A stretch of DNA of 64,000 bases from Bacillota bacterium (GTDB lineage: Bacteria > Bacillota > Clostridia > Lachnospirales > Lachnospiraceae): positions 1-64,000 of the forward strand of contig JAEZUR010000135.1 in assembly GCA_023420935.1 (NCBI GenBank), read 5' to 3'. A program made the translations under genes and the position numbers. This document shows, in pieces, positions 8,484 through 16,332 of this stretch. Within the stretch, counting starts at the first letter, position 1; each line of letters opens with the position of its first letter. The notes beneath the pieces were generated by a model. It made no database searches and had not been told where the DNA came from. It saw nothing but the letters and a program-made list of their open reading frames with translations.

Positions 8484-9492
8484 TTTTTTCTACATTTTTT
8501 CTTCTTGTTATAAAAACACCTAGAACGCCAGAGAAAACACACACAATTATTCCTCCAAGTACTCCTGAAAAACTAGTTCCAATACTTTCATTCTCAAGAT
8601 TTGGAATTGAATAATCCGGTAATATAGCTGTTTTTTGCTGAACTTTTTCCATATTTTTAGATACTGCATTCCCAGATTCCACCTGAGTACTACCTGAAGT
8701 TTTCTCGATCGACCACTCTAGTCCATCTGGATTGGCAGAAGCAAATTGTGAAAAGACACCACCAATTATTAAGCTTAACAAGCCAAACACAAGTATTAGT
8801 TTTTTCAAACCATTTCGTTTACTTTCTTTCAAGTGCTCAGAGTTTATCCCTAAAGTTTGTTCCATTATTTCTGGTCGAAAACTATAGATATAATTAAGTA
8901 CGCCCGCTGTTATTATACCTTCTACCATACCAATTGCCAAATGAATTGGCTGCATTGCCAACAAGAATGTTTCAAATGGTAATTGAGTTACGCCCGACAG
9001 TCGTGTTTCTATTACTACAGAAAAGGCGCCTAACTGCAAACTAACAACCGTTGCAAGAATGGAAGCAACCGTTAATCTTTTTTTTGTAATACCTCTTCGA
9101 AGTATTGGTTTGAATATAAGAGGATAAGCTACATAGCAGGCAAAAAAACCCATGTTTATCACATTGCATCCGTAGGCAAGTAATCCTCCATCCGCAAAGA
9201 ATAATGCTTGTATTAGCAATACAACTGCAAGTGTCAAAAATGCAGGTGCTGGTCCTAATATACCAGTTAGTAGCATAGCTCCACCAATATGTCCACTTGA
9301 CCCTGTACCAGGAATGGTAAAATTAATCATTTGACTCGCAAAAATAAAGGCTCCCATAATCCCCATCATAGGTACTTTTTTTTCATCAAATTCTAGTTTA
9401 ATCTTTCGGATAGAATATCCTAAAGTCCCACCGGTACCACACCACATCGTAGCTCCCACTGCAGTGGATACTAGTGCATCTGCCATATGCAT
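8476..9492 (-). CDS. cbiM: CbiM/NikM substrate-binding component fused to a PDGLE (CbiN/NikN-like) domain
   Basis: The metal-specific membrane component. The ATG at 9492 begins MHMADAL, whose N-terminal Met-His-Met is the conserved metal-binding end of CbiM/NikM; a GAGGGG site precedes it, so the longer reading from 9576 is rejected. About 338 residues. Residues 1-210 are the CbiM core (seven spans). After a linker the C-terminal part has a span, the loop ANPDGLEWSIEK and a last span near GGIIVCVFSGVLGVFIT: this is the PDGLE domain that substitutes for a separate CbiN/NikN subunit. One base separates it from larC. Confidence 0.88.
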   Translation of the reverse strand: MHMADALVSTAVGATMWCGTGGTLGYSIRKIKLEFDEKKVPMMGIMGAFIFASQMINFTIPGTGSSGHIGGAMLLTGILGPAPAFLTLAVVLLIQALFFADGGLLAYGCNVINMGFFACYVAYPLIFKPILRRGITKKRLTVASILATVVSLQLGAFSVVIETRLSGVTQLPFETFLLAMQPIHLAIGMVEGIITAGVLNYIYSFRPEIMEQTLGINSEHLKESKRNGLKKLILVFGLLSLIIGGVFSQFASANPDGLEWSIEKTSGSTQVESGNAVSKNMEKVQQKTAILPDYSIPNLENESIGTSFSGVLGGIIVCVFSGVLGVFITRRKNVEKSG

Positions 9493-9493
9493 G

Positions 9494-10852
9494 TTATTTC
9501 CCCTCTTTCGCCTGATTATAATATTCTGTAAGAATAAACGCGTAAGCCTGCCCAAAATCCATATGTTCTCTCTCACAGATTTCTCTCACACTTTCATATT
9601 CTGGATAGCAAACCATATACTCTCCTCGTTTACATAACTTTACTTTCGACGTACCATATTTCGTTTCAATAGAAATAATCTCTCTCTCTAATATGGTTCT
9701 CTCATAAGCTATTTTTCTGATACCAATTGTGGTTGTATGCATAAAAATGATTTCTTCAAGCATATTACAATCTTTTTCCTTACATATAACAGAAAGAAGA
9801 TATGCTGGTCTATTCTTTTTCATATAAATTGGAGAATAAAAAACATCTCTGGCACCTGCCTCTAGTAATTTCTCCATGGTATAACCTAATGCTTCACCAG
9901 TGCAATCATCTATATTGGATTCCAGTTTCCATACCTGTTCTTCCCTTTCTGTTTTTGGAGCATTTCCTTGTTCTTCAATGATAATGGCACGTAAAATATT
10001 AGCGGTAGCAAACTCTTTCTTACCTGCTCCAGCTCCTACTTTCTTGATAATGTATTGGTCTGGTAGCCTATCTTTAGTTCGAAGTGCTGCTGCAATTGCT
10101 GCTCCTGTGGGTGTAATCATCTCGCCTTTATTATCCGTTGTTTTTATGGTTAATTCATTCATCATGGCTATATTTAACACGGCTGGTACAGGCACTGGAA
10201 TAATTCCATGCTGGCACCATACAGTTCCACTTCCTTCTGCCAAAGGGGACAGAATCACATCAGTAATCTCAAGGTTATGGATACAGATGGCTACCGCTAC
10301 AATGTCTACAATAGAGTCCACTGCACCAACTTCATGAAAATGTACTTCTTCGATTGGAATGCCATGAGCCATAGCTTCCGCTTTTGCTACAATTAAAAAT
10401 ATCTTTTTGGCTAACTCTTTTACTTTGTCATTGTCTAGTCGATCTAGGATCTCATAAACATCTGCTAAATTTCTATGCTCATGAGTGTGAGTATGGTGGT
10501 AAGTATGATTATGCTGATCTTCCTCTTCGTGGTCGTGACTGTGCCCGTGTTGATCTTCCTGCTCGTGACTGTGACTATGTCCGTAATGATCTTCTTGTCC
10601 ATGGTTGTGACTATGTCCGTGATGGTCTTCCTGCTGATGGTGATGTAACTCATCCAGGAGAATTACATCAAAATCACAAGCATCGATGCCACATTTTTTC
10701 GTTCTTCCTATTTTAAGTTCATATCCCTCTAATTCCATACTCTTAAGAGTCTCTAACAAAACAGTCTTGTCCGCACCTAAATCCAATAAAGCGGCTACTG
10801 TCATATCACCGCTTATCCCAGAGTTACATTCTAAATATAACGTTTTTCCCAT
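9494..10852 (-). CDS. larC: Nickel-pincer cofactor synthase LarC (nickel insertase), single-frame
   Basis: LarC inserts nickel into the pyridinium dithiocarboxylate nucleotide that forms the nickel-pincer cofactor of lactate racemase and related enzymes. 452 residues. The N-terminus (LYLECNSGISGDMTVAALLD) is typical, followed by a histidine-rich insert at about residues 70-128 with many HGHSH-type repeats, a plausible nickel store. Later blocks are HFHEVGAVDSIVD, ITPTGAAIAAAL and KLESNIDDCTGEALGY. In Lactobacillus plantarum larC is read through a programmed frameshift between C1 and C2; here both halves are in one open frame. Its ATG shares a base with the larB stop codon (TAATG). Confidence 0.92.
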   Translation of the reverse strand: MGKTLYLECNSGISGDMTVAALLDLGADKTVLLETLKSMELEGYELKIGRTKKCGIDACDFDVILLDELHHHQQEDHHGHSHNHGQEDHYGHSHSHEQEDQHGHSHDHEEEDQHNHTYHHTHTHEHRNLADVYEILDRLDNDKVKELAKKIFLIVAKAEAMAHGIPIEEVHFHEVGAVDSIVDIVAVAICIHNLEITDVILSPLAEGSGTVWCQHGIIPVPVPAVLNIAMMNELTIKTTDNKGEMITPTGAAIAAALRTKDRLPDQYIIKKVGAGAGKKEFATANILRAIIIEEQGNAPKTEREEQVWKLESNIDDCTGEALGYTMEKLLEAGARDVFYSPIYMKKNRPAYLLSVICKEKDCNMLEEIIFMHTTTIGIRKIAYERTILEREIISIETKYGTSKVKLCKRGEYMVCYPEYESVREICEREHMDFGQAYAFILTEYYNQAKEGK

Positions 10853-11595
10853 TACTTCACCGCCAATCGGTTAATTTGTGAGCTGATATAACCAGCTCCA
10901 TAACCATTATCTATATTCACTACCGATATCCCATTAGAGCATGAGTTAATCATAGTAAGCAAAGAAGACAAACCTCCGAAATTCGCTCCATATCCAACTG
11001 AGGTTGGTACTGCAATTACTGGATTTTCTACCAATCCACCTACCACACTGGCTAAGGCACCTTCCATTCCTGCTACTGCTATTACGCACGTTCCCCTTCG
11101 AATGGTATCATAATGAGCCAGTAATCGATGAATCCCAGCTACACCCACATCATATATTCGTTCCACATAATTACCAAAAAACTCAGCCGTTTGTGCTGCT
11201 TCTTCTGCTACTGAAATATCAGCAGTTCCTCCTGTACATACTACGATACAACCCTTTCTCTCTTTTCCTTCCTTCTCGTACTTTAATATTCTTGATATGG
11301 GATCATATTGAATCTCTGGAATGATCGCTTTCACACATTGATACTGGTGTTCACTGGCTCTTGTACCAAATACTTCTTTATCTTGTTTATAGAAATCCTC
11401 ATAGATCCGAACCAAATGTTCATCCGATTTGCTTTGGCAAAAAATCACTTCTCCAAATCCTTGGCGTAATTTTCTATGGTGATCTAATTTTGCATATCCT
11501 AAATCTTCAAAAGGAAGTTTCTTTAACAATTCCTCTGCTTCTGAAATGGTAATTTCACCACTTTTTACTTCGTTCAGTAATTTATTAACATCCAT
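10852..11595 (-). CDS. larB: Nickel-pincer cofactor synthase LarB (AIR-carboxylase-like)
   Basis: LarB carboxylates and hydrolyses nicotinic acid adenine dinucleotide to the first intermediate of the nickel-pincer cofactor. 247 residues from the ATG at 11595 (GGAAAGGA eight bases upstream); the 15-residue extension from 11640 lacks a good site. The N-terminal half is the LarB-specific part (GFGEVIFCQSKSDEH). The C-terminal half is PurE/AIRC-like: VVCTGGTADISVAEEAA, VAGMEGALASVVGGLV, AVPTSVGYGANFGG and a final NIDNGYGAGY. First gene of the lar-cbi operon. A sulfur-transfer gene larE is not in the window. Confidence 0.92.
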   Translation of the reverse strand: MDVNKLLNEVKSGEITISEAEELLKKLPFEDLGYAKLDHHRKLRQGFGEVIFCQSKSDEHLVRIYEDFYKQDKEVFGTRASEHQYQCVKAIIPEIQYDPISRILKYEKEGKERKGCIVVCTGGTADISVAEEAAQTAEFFGNYVERIYDVGVAGIHRLLAHYDTIRRGTCVIAVAGMEGALASVVGGLVENPVIAVPTSVGYGANFGGLSSLLTMINSCSNGISVVNIDNGYGAGYISSQINRLAVK

Positions 11596-11638
11596 CTGTA
11601 ACGTCCTTTCCAATTCATAAAAAAGATACCAGAAAAAC

Positions 11639-11660
11639 AACTATGAGAAATATCACAGTT
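11639..11660 (-). terminator. Hairpin with U tract in the larB leader
   Basis: On the minus strand AACTGTGA-TATTTC-TCATAGTT forms an eight-pair stem (one wobble) followed by GTTTTTC, about 40 bases before the larB start codon. It may end read-through from the DUF3842 gene or act as an attenuator of the lar operon. The stem is AT-rich and modest. Confidence 0.35.
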
Positions 11661-11754
11661 ACCTTCCTGGTTTCATTATTGTCTATATTTTATTGTTACT
11701 TTATTCCCTACCTTAAATCCTTATCTTCCTTGTCATCTTCTTGATGACGCTATG

Positions 11755-12186
11755 TTATAGATTGCAGGATTTTAATATATGTTCTAGTTCTTGTACAGTC
11801 ATTGAGATATAATCTGCTAATGGTAGATCTTTTGTACCAATTACCATATGGTTACACTTATTCACAGGGATTAGTAATTTAATTGCACTACTTTCACTGA
11901 CTGCGCAAGCCATTGCTGGTGTTACTTCCCCAAATAAGGAATTGGCCATTGCAATCCCAATTGGTCCAATAATAACATCTGCAAAACGACTATTATAAAC
12001 AACTGGATTCTCACCCGTTGCTCCATTATCAGCTCCAGCCTTTAACATAGTTGCAGTAGCAATACTGTTGGTACCAATTGCGGTAATCTCAATTGACATA
12101 TTATTCTTTTTAATTAGCTCAATGAGCAGCTTACCAATCTTGCCTCCCTGCCCATCAATAATTAGTAACTGAAGCGATTCTGCCAT
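11755..12186 (-). CDS. DUF3842 family protein
   Basis: A 143-residue soluble protein of a clostridial family of unknown function. The N-terminus LLIIDGQGGKIGKLLIELI looks like the first beta-alpha-beta of a Rossmann-like fold with a glycine-rich turn (GQGGKIG). Later, KAGADNGATGENP and DVIIGPIGIAMANSL are its most distinctive blocks, and Cys/His residues are few. AAAGGAA precedes the ATG. It lies 160 bases upstream of larB on the same strand, so it may belong to the nickel regulon, but a hairpin lies between them. No function is proposed beyond possible nucleotide binding. Confidence 0.7.
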   Translation of the reverse strand: MAESLQLLIIDGQGGKIGKLLIELIKKNNMSIEITAIGTNSIATATMLKAGADNGATGENPVVYNSRFADVIIGPIGIAMANSLFGEVTPAMACAVSESSAIKLLIPVNKCNHMVIGTKDLPLADYISMTVQELEHILKSCNL

Positions 12187-12291
12187 TTGATTTCCTTTCT
12201 ATACCAACTACTATCCCTATATTTTATTACACTTTAGAGATTATTTCAACACTGTATTGCAGGAATTTCTTTCTCACTTATAAAACAATAA

Positions 12292-12324
12292 GATTCTGGA
12301 AGAAAAGAATATTCTTCTAGAACC
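12292..12324 (-). terminator. Terminator after cotJC
   Basis: GATTCTGGAAGAA and TTCTTCTAGAACC pair across a seven-base loop just downstream of the cotJC stop codon. On the minus strand it is followed by T-rich sequence (CTTATTGTTTTAT). Confidence 0.6.
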
Positions 12325-12348
12325 TTATTGATAAGTTTATTGGTATAA

Positions 12349-12963
12349 TTATTTTGGGTGATACATATCTTTATCAAATTCAGGATTAAAATAGTAAAAA
12401 TTCTTGCTATCCAATTTTCCTTTTGTCTTCTCCAATGCTTCTCCAAATCTCTGGAAATGGACAATTTCTCTGCTTCGAAGAAATTTTAGAGGTTCTCGAA
12501 TGTCAGGATCCGGGATAATACGTAACAAGTTATCATATACTGTTCTTGCCTTTTGTTCTGCTGCCAAATCTTCCGTTAGATCGGCAATGGCATCACCTTT
12601 GGATTGAAATTCCAAGGACGTAAATGGAACGGAGGCTGCTGCCTGTGGCCACAATGCTGTTGTATGATCAATATAATAAGCATCAAATCCTGCTTCCTTC
12701 ACTTGCTCTAGGGACAAATTTTTAGTCAACTGATATACCATTGCACAGATAATCTCCATATGTGCTAGTTCTTCCGTACCTATATCTGTAAGAAGACCAC
12801 CTACTTCTTTCAAAGGCATGGAATAACGCTGTGATAAATACCGCATGGAAGCAGATAATTCTCCATCTGGACCTCCATATTGGCTAATAATAAGTTGTGC
12901 CGTCTTTGGGCATGTTTTTGTTATTTTCACGGGATATTGAAGTCTTTTTTCATAGATCCACAT
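12349..12963 (-). CDS. cotJC: Spore coat protein CotJC (manganese-catalase family)
   Basis: A 204-residue ferritin-like di-metal protein of the inner spore coat, related to manganese catalase. The expected ligands are visible: E in GELSASMRYL, the pair E-x-x-H in GTEELAHMEII, and later EDLAAEQKART and SREIVHFQRF. It starts directly after the stop of the fused cotJA-cotJB gene (TAAATG) with GGAAGGAG inside that gene, so the two are translated from one message. It shows that the organism makes endospores. Expression is expected in the mother cell, but no sigma-E promoter could be fixed. Confidence 0.92.
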   Translation of the reverse strand: MWIYEKRLQYPVKITKTCPKTAQLIISQYGGPDGELSASMRYLSQRYSMPLKEVGGLLTDIGTEELAHMEIICAMVYQLTKNLSLEQVKEAGFDAYYIDHTTALWPQAAASVPFTSLEFQSKGDAIADLTEDLAAEQKARTVYDNLLRIIPDPDIREPLKFLRSREIVHFQRFGEALEKTKGKLDSKNFYYFNPEFDKDMYHPK

Positions 12964-13425
12964 TTAGATACACGCTCCTTCCCATGGCATCGGACCTTCT
13001 AGCCAACTAAAACTTGCTTCTGGGTTATTCATTGAGTATGGAATGCATAGTCTCGTTAGTGGATAAAATTCTTGCGCAAACTGCTTTCTAAGTTGTGCAC
13101 ATTCCTTTGCCTTTTCCTGGTATAACTGTATTGCTTGTACATCCATTTCATGAGTATCCAGATAAAGAGTCAGATCATCTAGAAAAAAACTAATCTCACT
13201 AATTCTAGTCATCAACTGTTCTCTGTCACATTGTTCTTTTGTTTTTCCTTGATTATCCAGATTAGAAGCAATTGGACTATTACTTTCCAATACAGATTCA
13301 GCAGCAAAAAATGGCATATTTAAGTCCTGGAAAATAGTACCGATATTCAATGCTTCTTGATCACTATACGTTGGACCCCATTCCTGAATTGGTACATTTG
13401 CAATGGCCAAATATTGTTCAGACAT
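12964..13425 (-). CDS. Fused CotJA-CotJB spore coat protein
   Basis: A 153-residue protein that joins two coat proteins which are separate genes in Bacillus. Residues 1-50 match CotJA: VPIQEWGPTYSDQEALNIGTIF and LNMPFF. Residues 68-153 match CotJB: REQLMTRISEISFFLDDLTLYLDTH and a tail ending FSWLEGPMPWEGACI. A polar linker (about 50-67) joins them. The length equals the sum of the usual parts, with no stop or frameshift between them. The ATG at 13425 has AAAGGAG six bases upstream; the longer frame to 13584 is an artefact. It sits directly before cotJC, keeping the A-B-C order. Confidence 0.85.
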   Translation of the reverse strand: MSEQYLAIANVPIQEWGPTYSDQEALNIGTIFQDLNMPFFAAESVLESNSPIASNLDNQGKTKEQCDREQLMTRISEISFFLDDLTLYLDTHEMDVQAIQLYQEKAKECAQLRKQFAQEFYPLTRLCIPYSMNNPEASFSWLEGPMPWEGACI

Positions 13426-13568
13426 AATAAACTCCTTTCCTGCAAATACTGTTTTAGTAATCAAATACACATTAAAAAAACTTAAGTGCCTATGAATAAA
13501 CACGATAATGTTTAAGATTACATTATTAGTATTTGCAAAAAAAGAGTTTCTACGTTGGTAATCTATTC

Positions 13569-14411
13569 TTATAGGGCATTGCAAATCTTTTCTACAATAT
13601 CCTTATATTCCTCCTCTGTTAGTATTACTTCCTGCTCTTCCAATAAAAATGGCTCTCCAAAATGTTCTGATTGAATATATTTTGGAACGATATGCATATG
13701 AAATCTTTCCTCTACGTCGCCAAATTGCCCATAATTAAAAGCATCCGGTGAAAATACCTTCTGTAATGCTTTAGAGATTTTTGCCAAATCGGAAAAAATT
13801 ACATTTCTTTCTAATGCTGTCAGTTGTATAAAATCCTTAACCTTATTCTTAAAAATAAGTATGCATCTACCTTTATTATACTGGTTCCGGATTAAATAAG
13901 CAGTTGATATGTCCAATTCACATATTTTTAATCCATATTTCTCTTCATACTCATCATTAATCTTAAGAAATAATACGTCATCTAGCATCTGCTTTTGTGT
14001 CTTTAGAACATATTCTGTCATTTTCTTATCTTCACTTAAAATATGCCAAAAAACTATATCTTGAATCATATCACGTACTTTTTTCAATTCCACCAACGGA
14101 TTGGCTTTTAACGCTGGAAGATTGATGTCAGCAATCTTTTTAGCTATCTGATTATGACTTTCTCTATGCTGCTCTATTTCTGGATAGCCATAATCCATCA
14201 TCATTCCTTCTTCTTCATAAAAATGATAGGTTATATATTCCTTCAAATCTGCTACTATACTTAGTAGTTGCTTATCACTAACTCCAATACATTTAATCTG
14301 CAATAACTGTTCACAATCTCTTCCAATGCGAAAAAATTGTTGATGATGTGTATCTATAATTTCTATATTCGTATTAAATTCCGAAGTCCAATTAAAAAGA
14401 AAATCAAACAA
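13569..14411 (-). CDS. Hemerythrin-HIT domain fusion protein
   Basis: A 280-residue protein with two domains. Residues 1-135 are a bacteriohemerythrin: H22/H23, H63-x3-E67, H82-x3-H86 and H123-x4-D128 give the complete di-iron ligand set, so it should bind O2 or sense oxygen or NO. Residues 150-255 are a HIT-type nucleotide hydrolase/transferase: GRCILIFKN and the triad region ERFHMHIVPKY, where the first triad histidine is Arg236 while the middle (H238, catalytic in the family) and third (H240) are kept. The start is a TTG at 14411 with AAGGAGG seven bases upstream. It is a single gene. An oxygen-linked nucleotide enzyme is an inference. Confidence 0.85.
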   Translation of the reverse strand: MFDFLFNWTSEFNTNIEIIDTHHQQFFRIGRDCEQLLQIKCIGVSDKQLLSIVADLKEYITYHFYEEEGMMMDYGYPEIEQHRESHNQIAKKIADINLPALKANPLVELKKVRDMIQDIVFWHILSEDKKMTEYVLKTQKQMLDDVLFLKINDEYEEKYGLKICELDISTAYLIRNQYNKGRCILIFKNKVKDFIQLTALERNVIFSDLAKISKALQKVFSPDAFNYGQFGDVEERFHMHIVPKYIQSEHFGEPFLLEEQEVILTEEEYKDIVEKICNAL

Positions 14412-14549
14412 AAAATGTCCTCCTTAAGGTATAACTATTAACAAGTTTTACTCTTCTATTCTACCACAAAATGCCCTGATTTACTATAAATATTGTTTAT
14501 CAGATTTAGATTGTAATCTTAGGAAAAATATAGAAAATAATAGAAAAAC

Positions 14550-14590
14550 ACCCTCAAAAATGATAATGAGATAACCATCATTTTGAGGGT
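14550..14590 (-). terminator. Rho-independent terminator of the sugar-transport/chemoreceptor operon
   Basis: ACCCTCAAAAATGAT pairs with ATCATTTTGAGGGT around a short loop, and on the minus strand the stem is followed by GTTTTTC. It lies just downstream of the chemoreceptor stop codon. Confidence 0.85.
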
Positions 14591-14602
14591 ATACACAAAT
14601 AA

Positions 14603-16318
14603 TTAAACAAGCGTAAAAATATCCAATCCGTTATTAAGTTCCTGTGAAATATCTTCTAATTTATATGCTGTTTCTTCTAGTTCTTTCATTCTTTTATCAA
14701 TGGATTTCACTGTTACGTTCATCACTTCTGTTGCTACAGCGAAATGGTCTGAGATATCCGAAAGTCCCTTTACCTTATCAAGAACGATATTCTTTGAATT
14801 GTCTAATTCCGCCATTTTAGTAGTTATATTTTGGACACTTAAGATTGATTCTTGGACTCCACTTTTCAATAATGAAAAATGATCCATAGATTCTCTTAAC
14901 CTATCACTTTGGCTTTCCATTTGACATTCAATTTCATTAGAAACAGTCTTCATTTTACCTGCTTCTTCTTTTAGCTTCGAGATAACGGATTCTACGCCTT
15001 TTGCATTTTTTGCTGACAAACTAGCTAAGTTACTAATTTGCTCTGCAATAACCGAAAAACCTTTTCCAGCAATTCCGGCATGTGCTGCTTCTATACTTGC
15101 ATTGATAGATAATAAATCTGTCTCATCGGCAATCTGATGTATCATGTCCATTGTTTTCTGTATCATTAGAACGGAATCATTGGTTAACTCAACCTGATCT
15201 GATATTTTTCTAACAGTTTCCATCACAGATTCATTGGTTTCATGTAACCTACACATAATGTGATAAGATTTCTCTTCTGCCACTGACATTCTATCCACTG
15301 TATCACACATTGATTTCATTTCAGCCGTAATAAATTCAATTTGTTCATTTATATGAGATATATTTAGTACAGATTCAGACGTTTCCATAGCCTGCTTGGA
15401 AGCATCTTTTACAATAATTTCTATGCCATCATCTAATTCCGTTACACCCTTGTAAATATTTTGAGACATATTCATTAATCCATTGGAGGACATTGATAAT
15501 TTACTGGATGAATCTTTCATTTTTAACACAATTACTCTAAATCTTTCCTGTAACTGCACTGATATATTATAAATATCTCCAATCTCATCTTTGTTCCTTA
15601 CTATTTGTTTCTTGCTATTTACAAGATTTCCATTTGCAACTATTTCGAGAAATTTCTTGGTTGATACCATTCTATTCGAAAGTTTTTTAGAAAAAATAAA
15701 TACGATCAGAAGAACACTTAACATAATTGCAACCGTAGGAACTACTATTTTTCTGATTTCCTCTTGAATTAAGGATGTTACTTCTTTTGTTGGTTTACCA
15801 GAAAAAATAGCTCCAACAACAGAACCATCCTTATTGGTTAGCGGTTGAAAATATCCATAATACGTTGTTTTTTGAACTAAAAAAGAAGGATCAAATACTG
15901 TTTTACCATCCATAACACGTTGATAAATATTTTTATCTAATGTTAGTCCGATTGCTCTTCCACCAGTTTGCATCTTGAGTGTTGTCAAGATCGTCTTGTC
16001 TTCAAAATAGAATGAAGTATCAATACCAGTCCTTTCTTTTAAAGCATCGAGTAATGAGGTATCACCTGATATTTTTGTTTCTCCTTTAAACAGGCTCCAT
16101 GTTTTATCTCTGGCATAATCTCCTTCATATAAATTAGAATAGGTACTCTCAAGTGAGACAGAAACGATCTTTAATTCACTCTGTATCTCTTTACTTAGAT
16201 TTTTCTTCAGTGACAAGGAACCAAGCATTACCACGGCAATACCGATACAAAACATTGGTATTCCAAACATAACAACTAGTTTTTTTGAAAAAGAAAATCT
16301 ATTTTTTCCTTTTTTCAT
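14603..16318 (-). CDS. Methyl-accepting chemotaxis protein with Cache-type sensor
   Basis: A 571-residue transmembrane chemoreceptor. Spans lie at about 15-35 and 192-212; between them is a 155-residue extracellular single-Cache domain (FKGETKISGDTSLL, TGIDTSFYFED, GYFQPLTNKDGSVVGAIFSG). A HAMP region follows, then the coiled-coil signalling domain with the CheA/CheW-binding hairpin at IADETDLLSINASIEAAHAG, near residue 400. It is the last gene of the sugar ABC operon, 15 bases after the second permease, with GGAGG before its ATG. This suggests that it senses the transported sugar, directly or through the binding protein, or a linked metabolite. Confidence 0.9.
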   Translation of the reverse strand: MKKGKNRFSFSKKLVVMFGIPMFCIGIAVVMLGSLSLKKNLSKEIQSELKIVSVSLESTYSNLYEGDYARDKTWSLFKGETKISGDTSLLDALKERTGIDTSFYFEDKTILTTLKMQTGGRAIGLTLDKNIYQRVMDGKTVFDPSFLVQKTTYYGYFQPLTNKDGSVVGAIFSGKPTKEVTSLIQEEIRKIVVPTVAIMLSVLLIVFIFSKKLSNRMVSTKKFLEIVANGNLVNSKKQIVRNKDEIGDIYNISVQLQERFRVIVLKMKDSSSKLSMSSNGLMNMSQNIYKGVTELDDGIEIIVKDASKQAMETSESVLNISHINEQIEFITAEMKSMCDTVDRMSVAEEKSYHIMCRLHETNESVMETVRKISDQVELTNDSVLMIQKTMDMIHQIADETDLLSINASIEAAHAGIAGKGFSVIAEQISNLASLSAKNAKGVESVISKLKEEAGKMKTVSNEIECQMESQSDRLRESMDHFSLLKSGVQESILSVQNITTKMAELDNSKNIVLDKVKGLSDISDHFAVATEVMNVTVKSIDKRMKELEETAYKLEDISQELNNGLDIFTLV

Positions 16319-16332
16319 ATGTATTCCTCCAG

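Noticed and set aside
6959..9492. Assignment of the ECF transporter to cobalt and a cobalamin riboswitch
   Set aside because: No cobalamin genes or B12-box-like leader were seen, while larB and larC directly precede it in the operon, which favours nickel.
10480..10650. Tandem DNA repeats that could suggest a CRISPR or other array
   Set aside because: The repeats are short codon-level repeats encoding HGHSH-type motifs inside larC, without regular spacers.
10384..10716. Open frames on both strands across the larC histidine-rich region
   Set aside because: They are by-products of the His/Asp/Gly repeat in larC; their proteins are low-complexity and have no start signals.
11732..11748. GTCATC-TTCTT-GATGAC inverted repeat after the DUF3842 gene
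   Set aside because: Only six pairs and no T run; too weak to call a terminator.
12246..12464. 72-codon minus-strand open frame downstream of cotJC
   Set aside because: It overlaps the cotJC C-terminus in another frame and contains the cotJC terminator; no ribosome site.
12964..13584. Extended N-terminus of the CotJA-CotJB gene
   Set aside because: The first 53 codons are upstream of a strong AAAGGAG-ATG at 13425 and do not look like coat protein.
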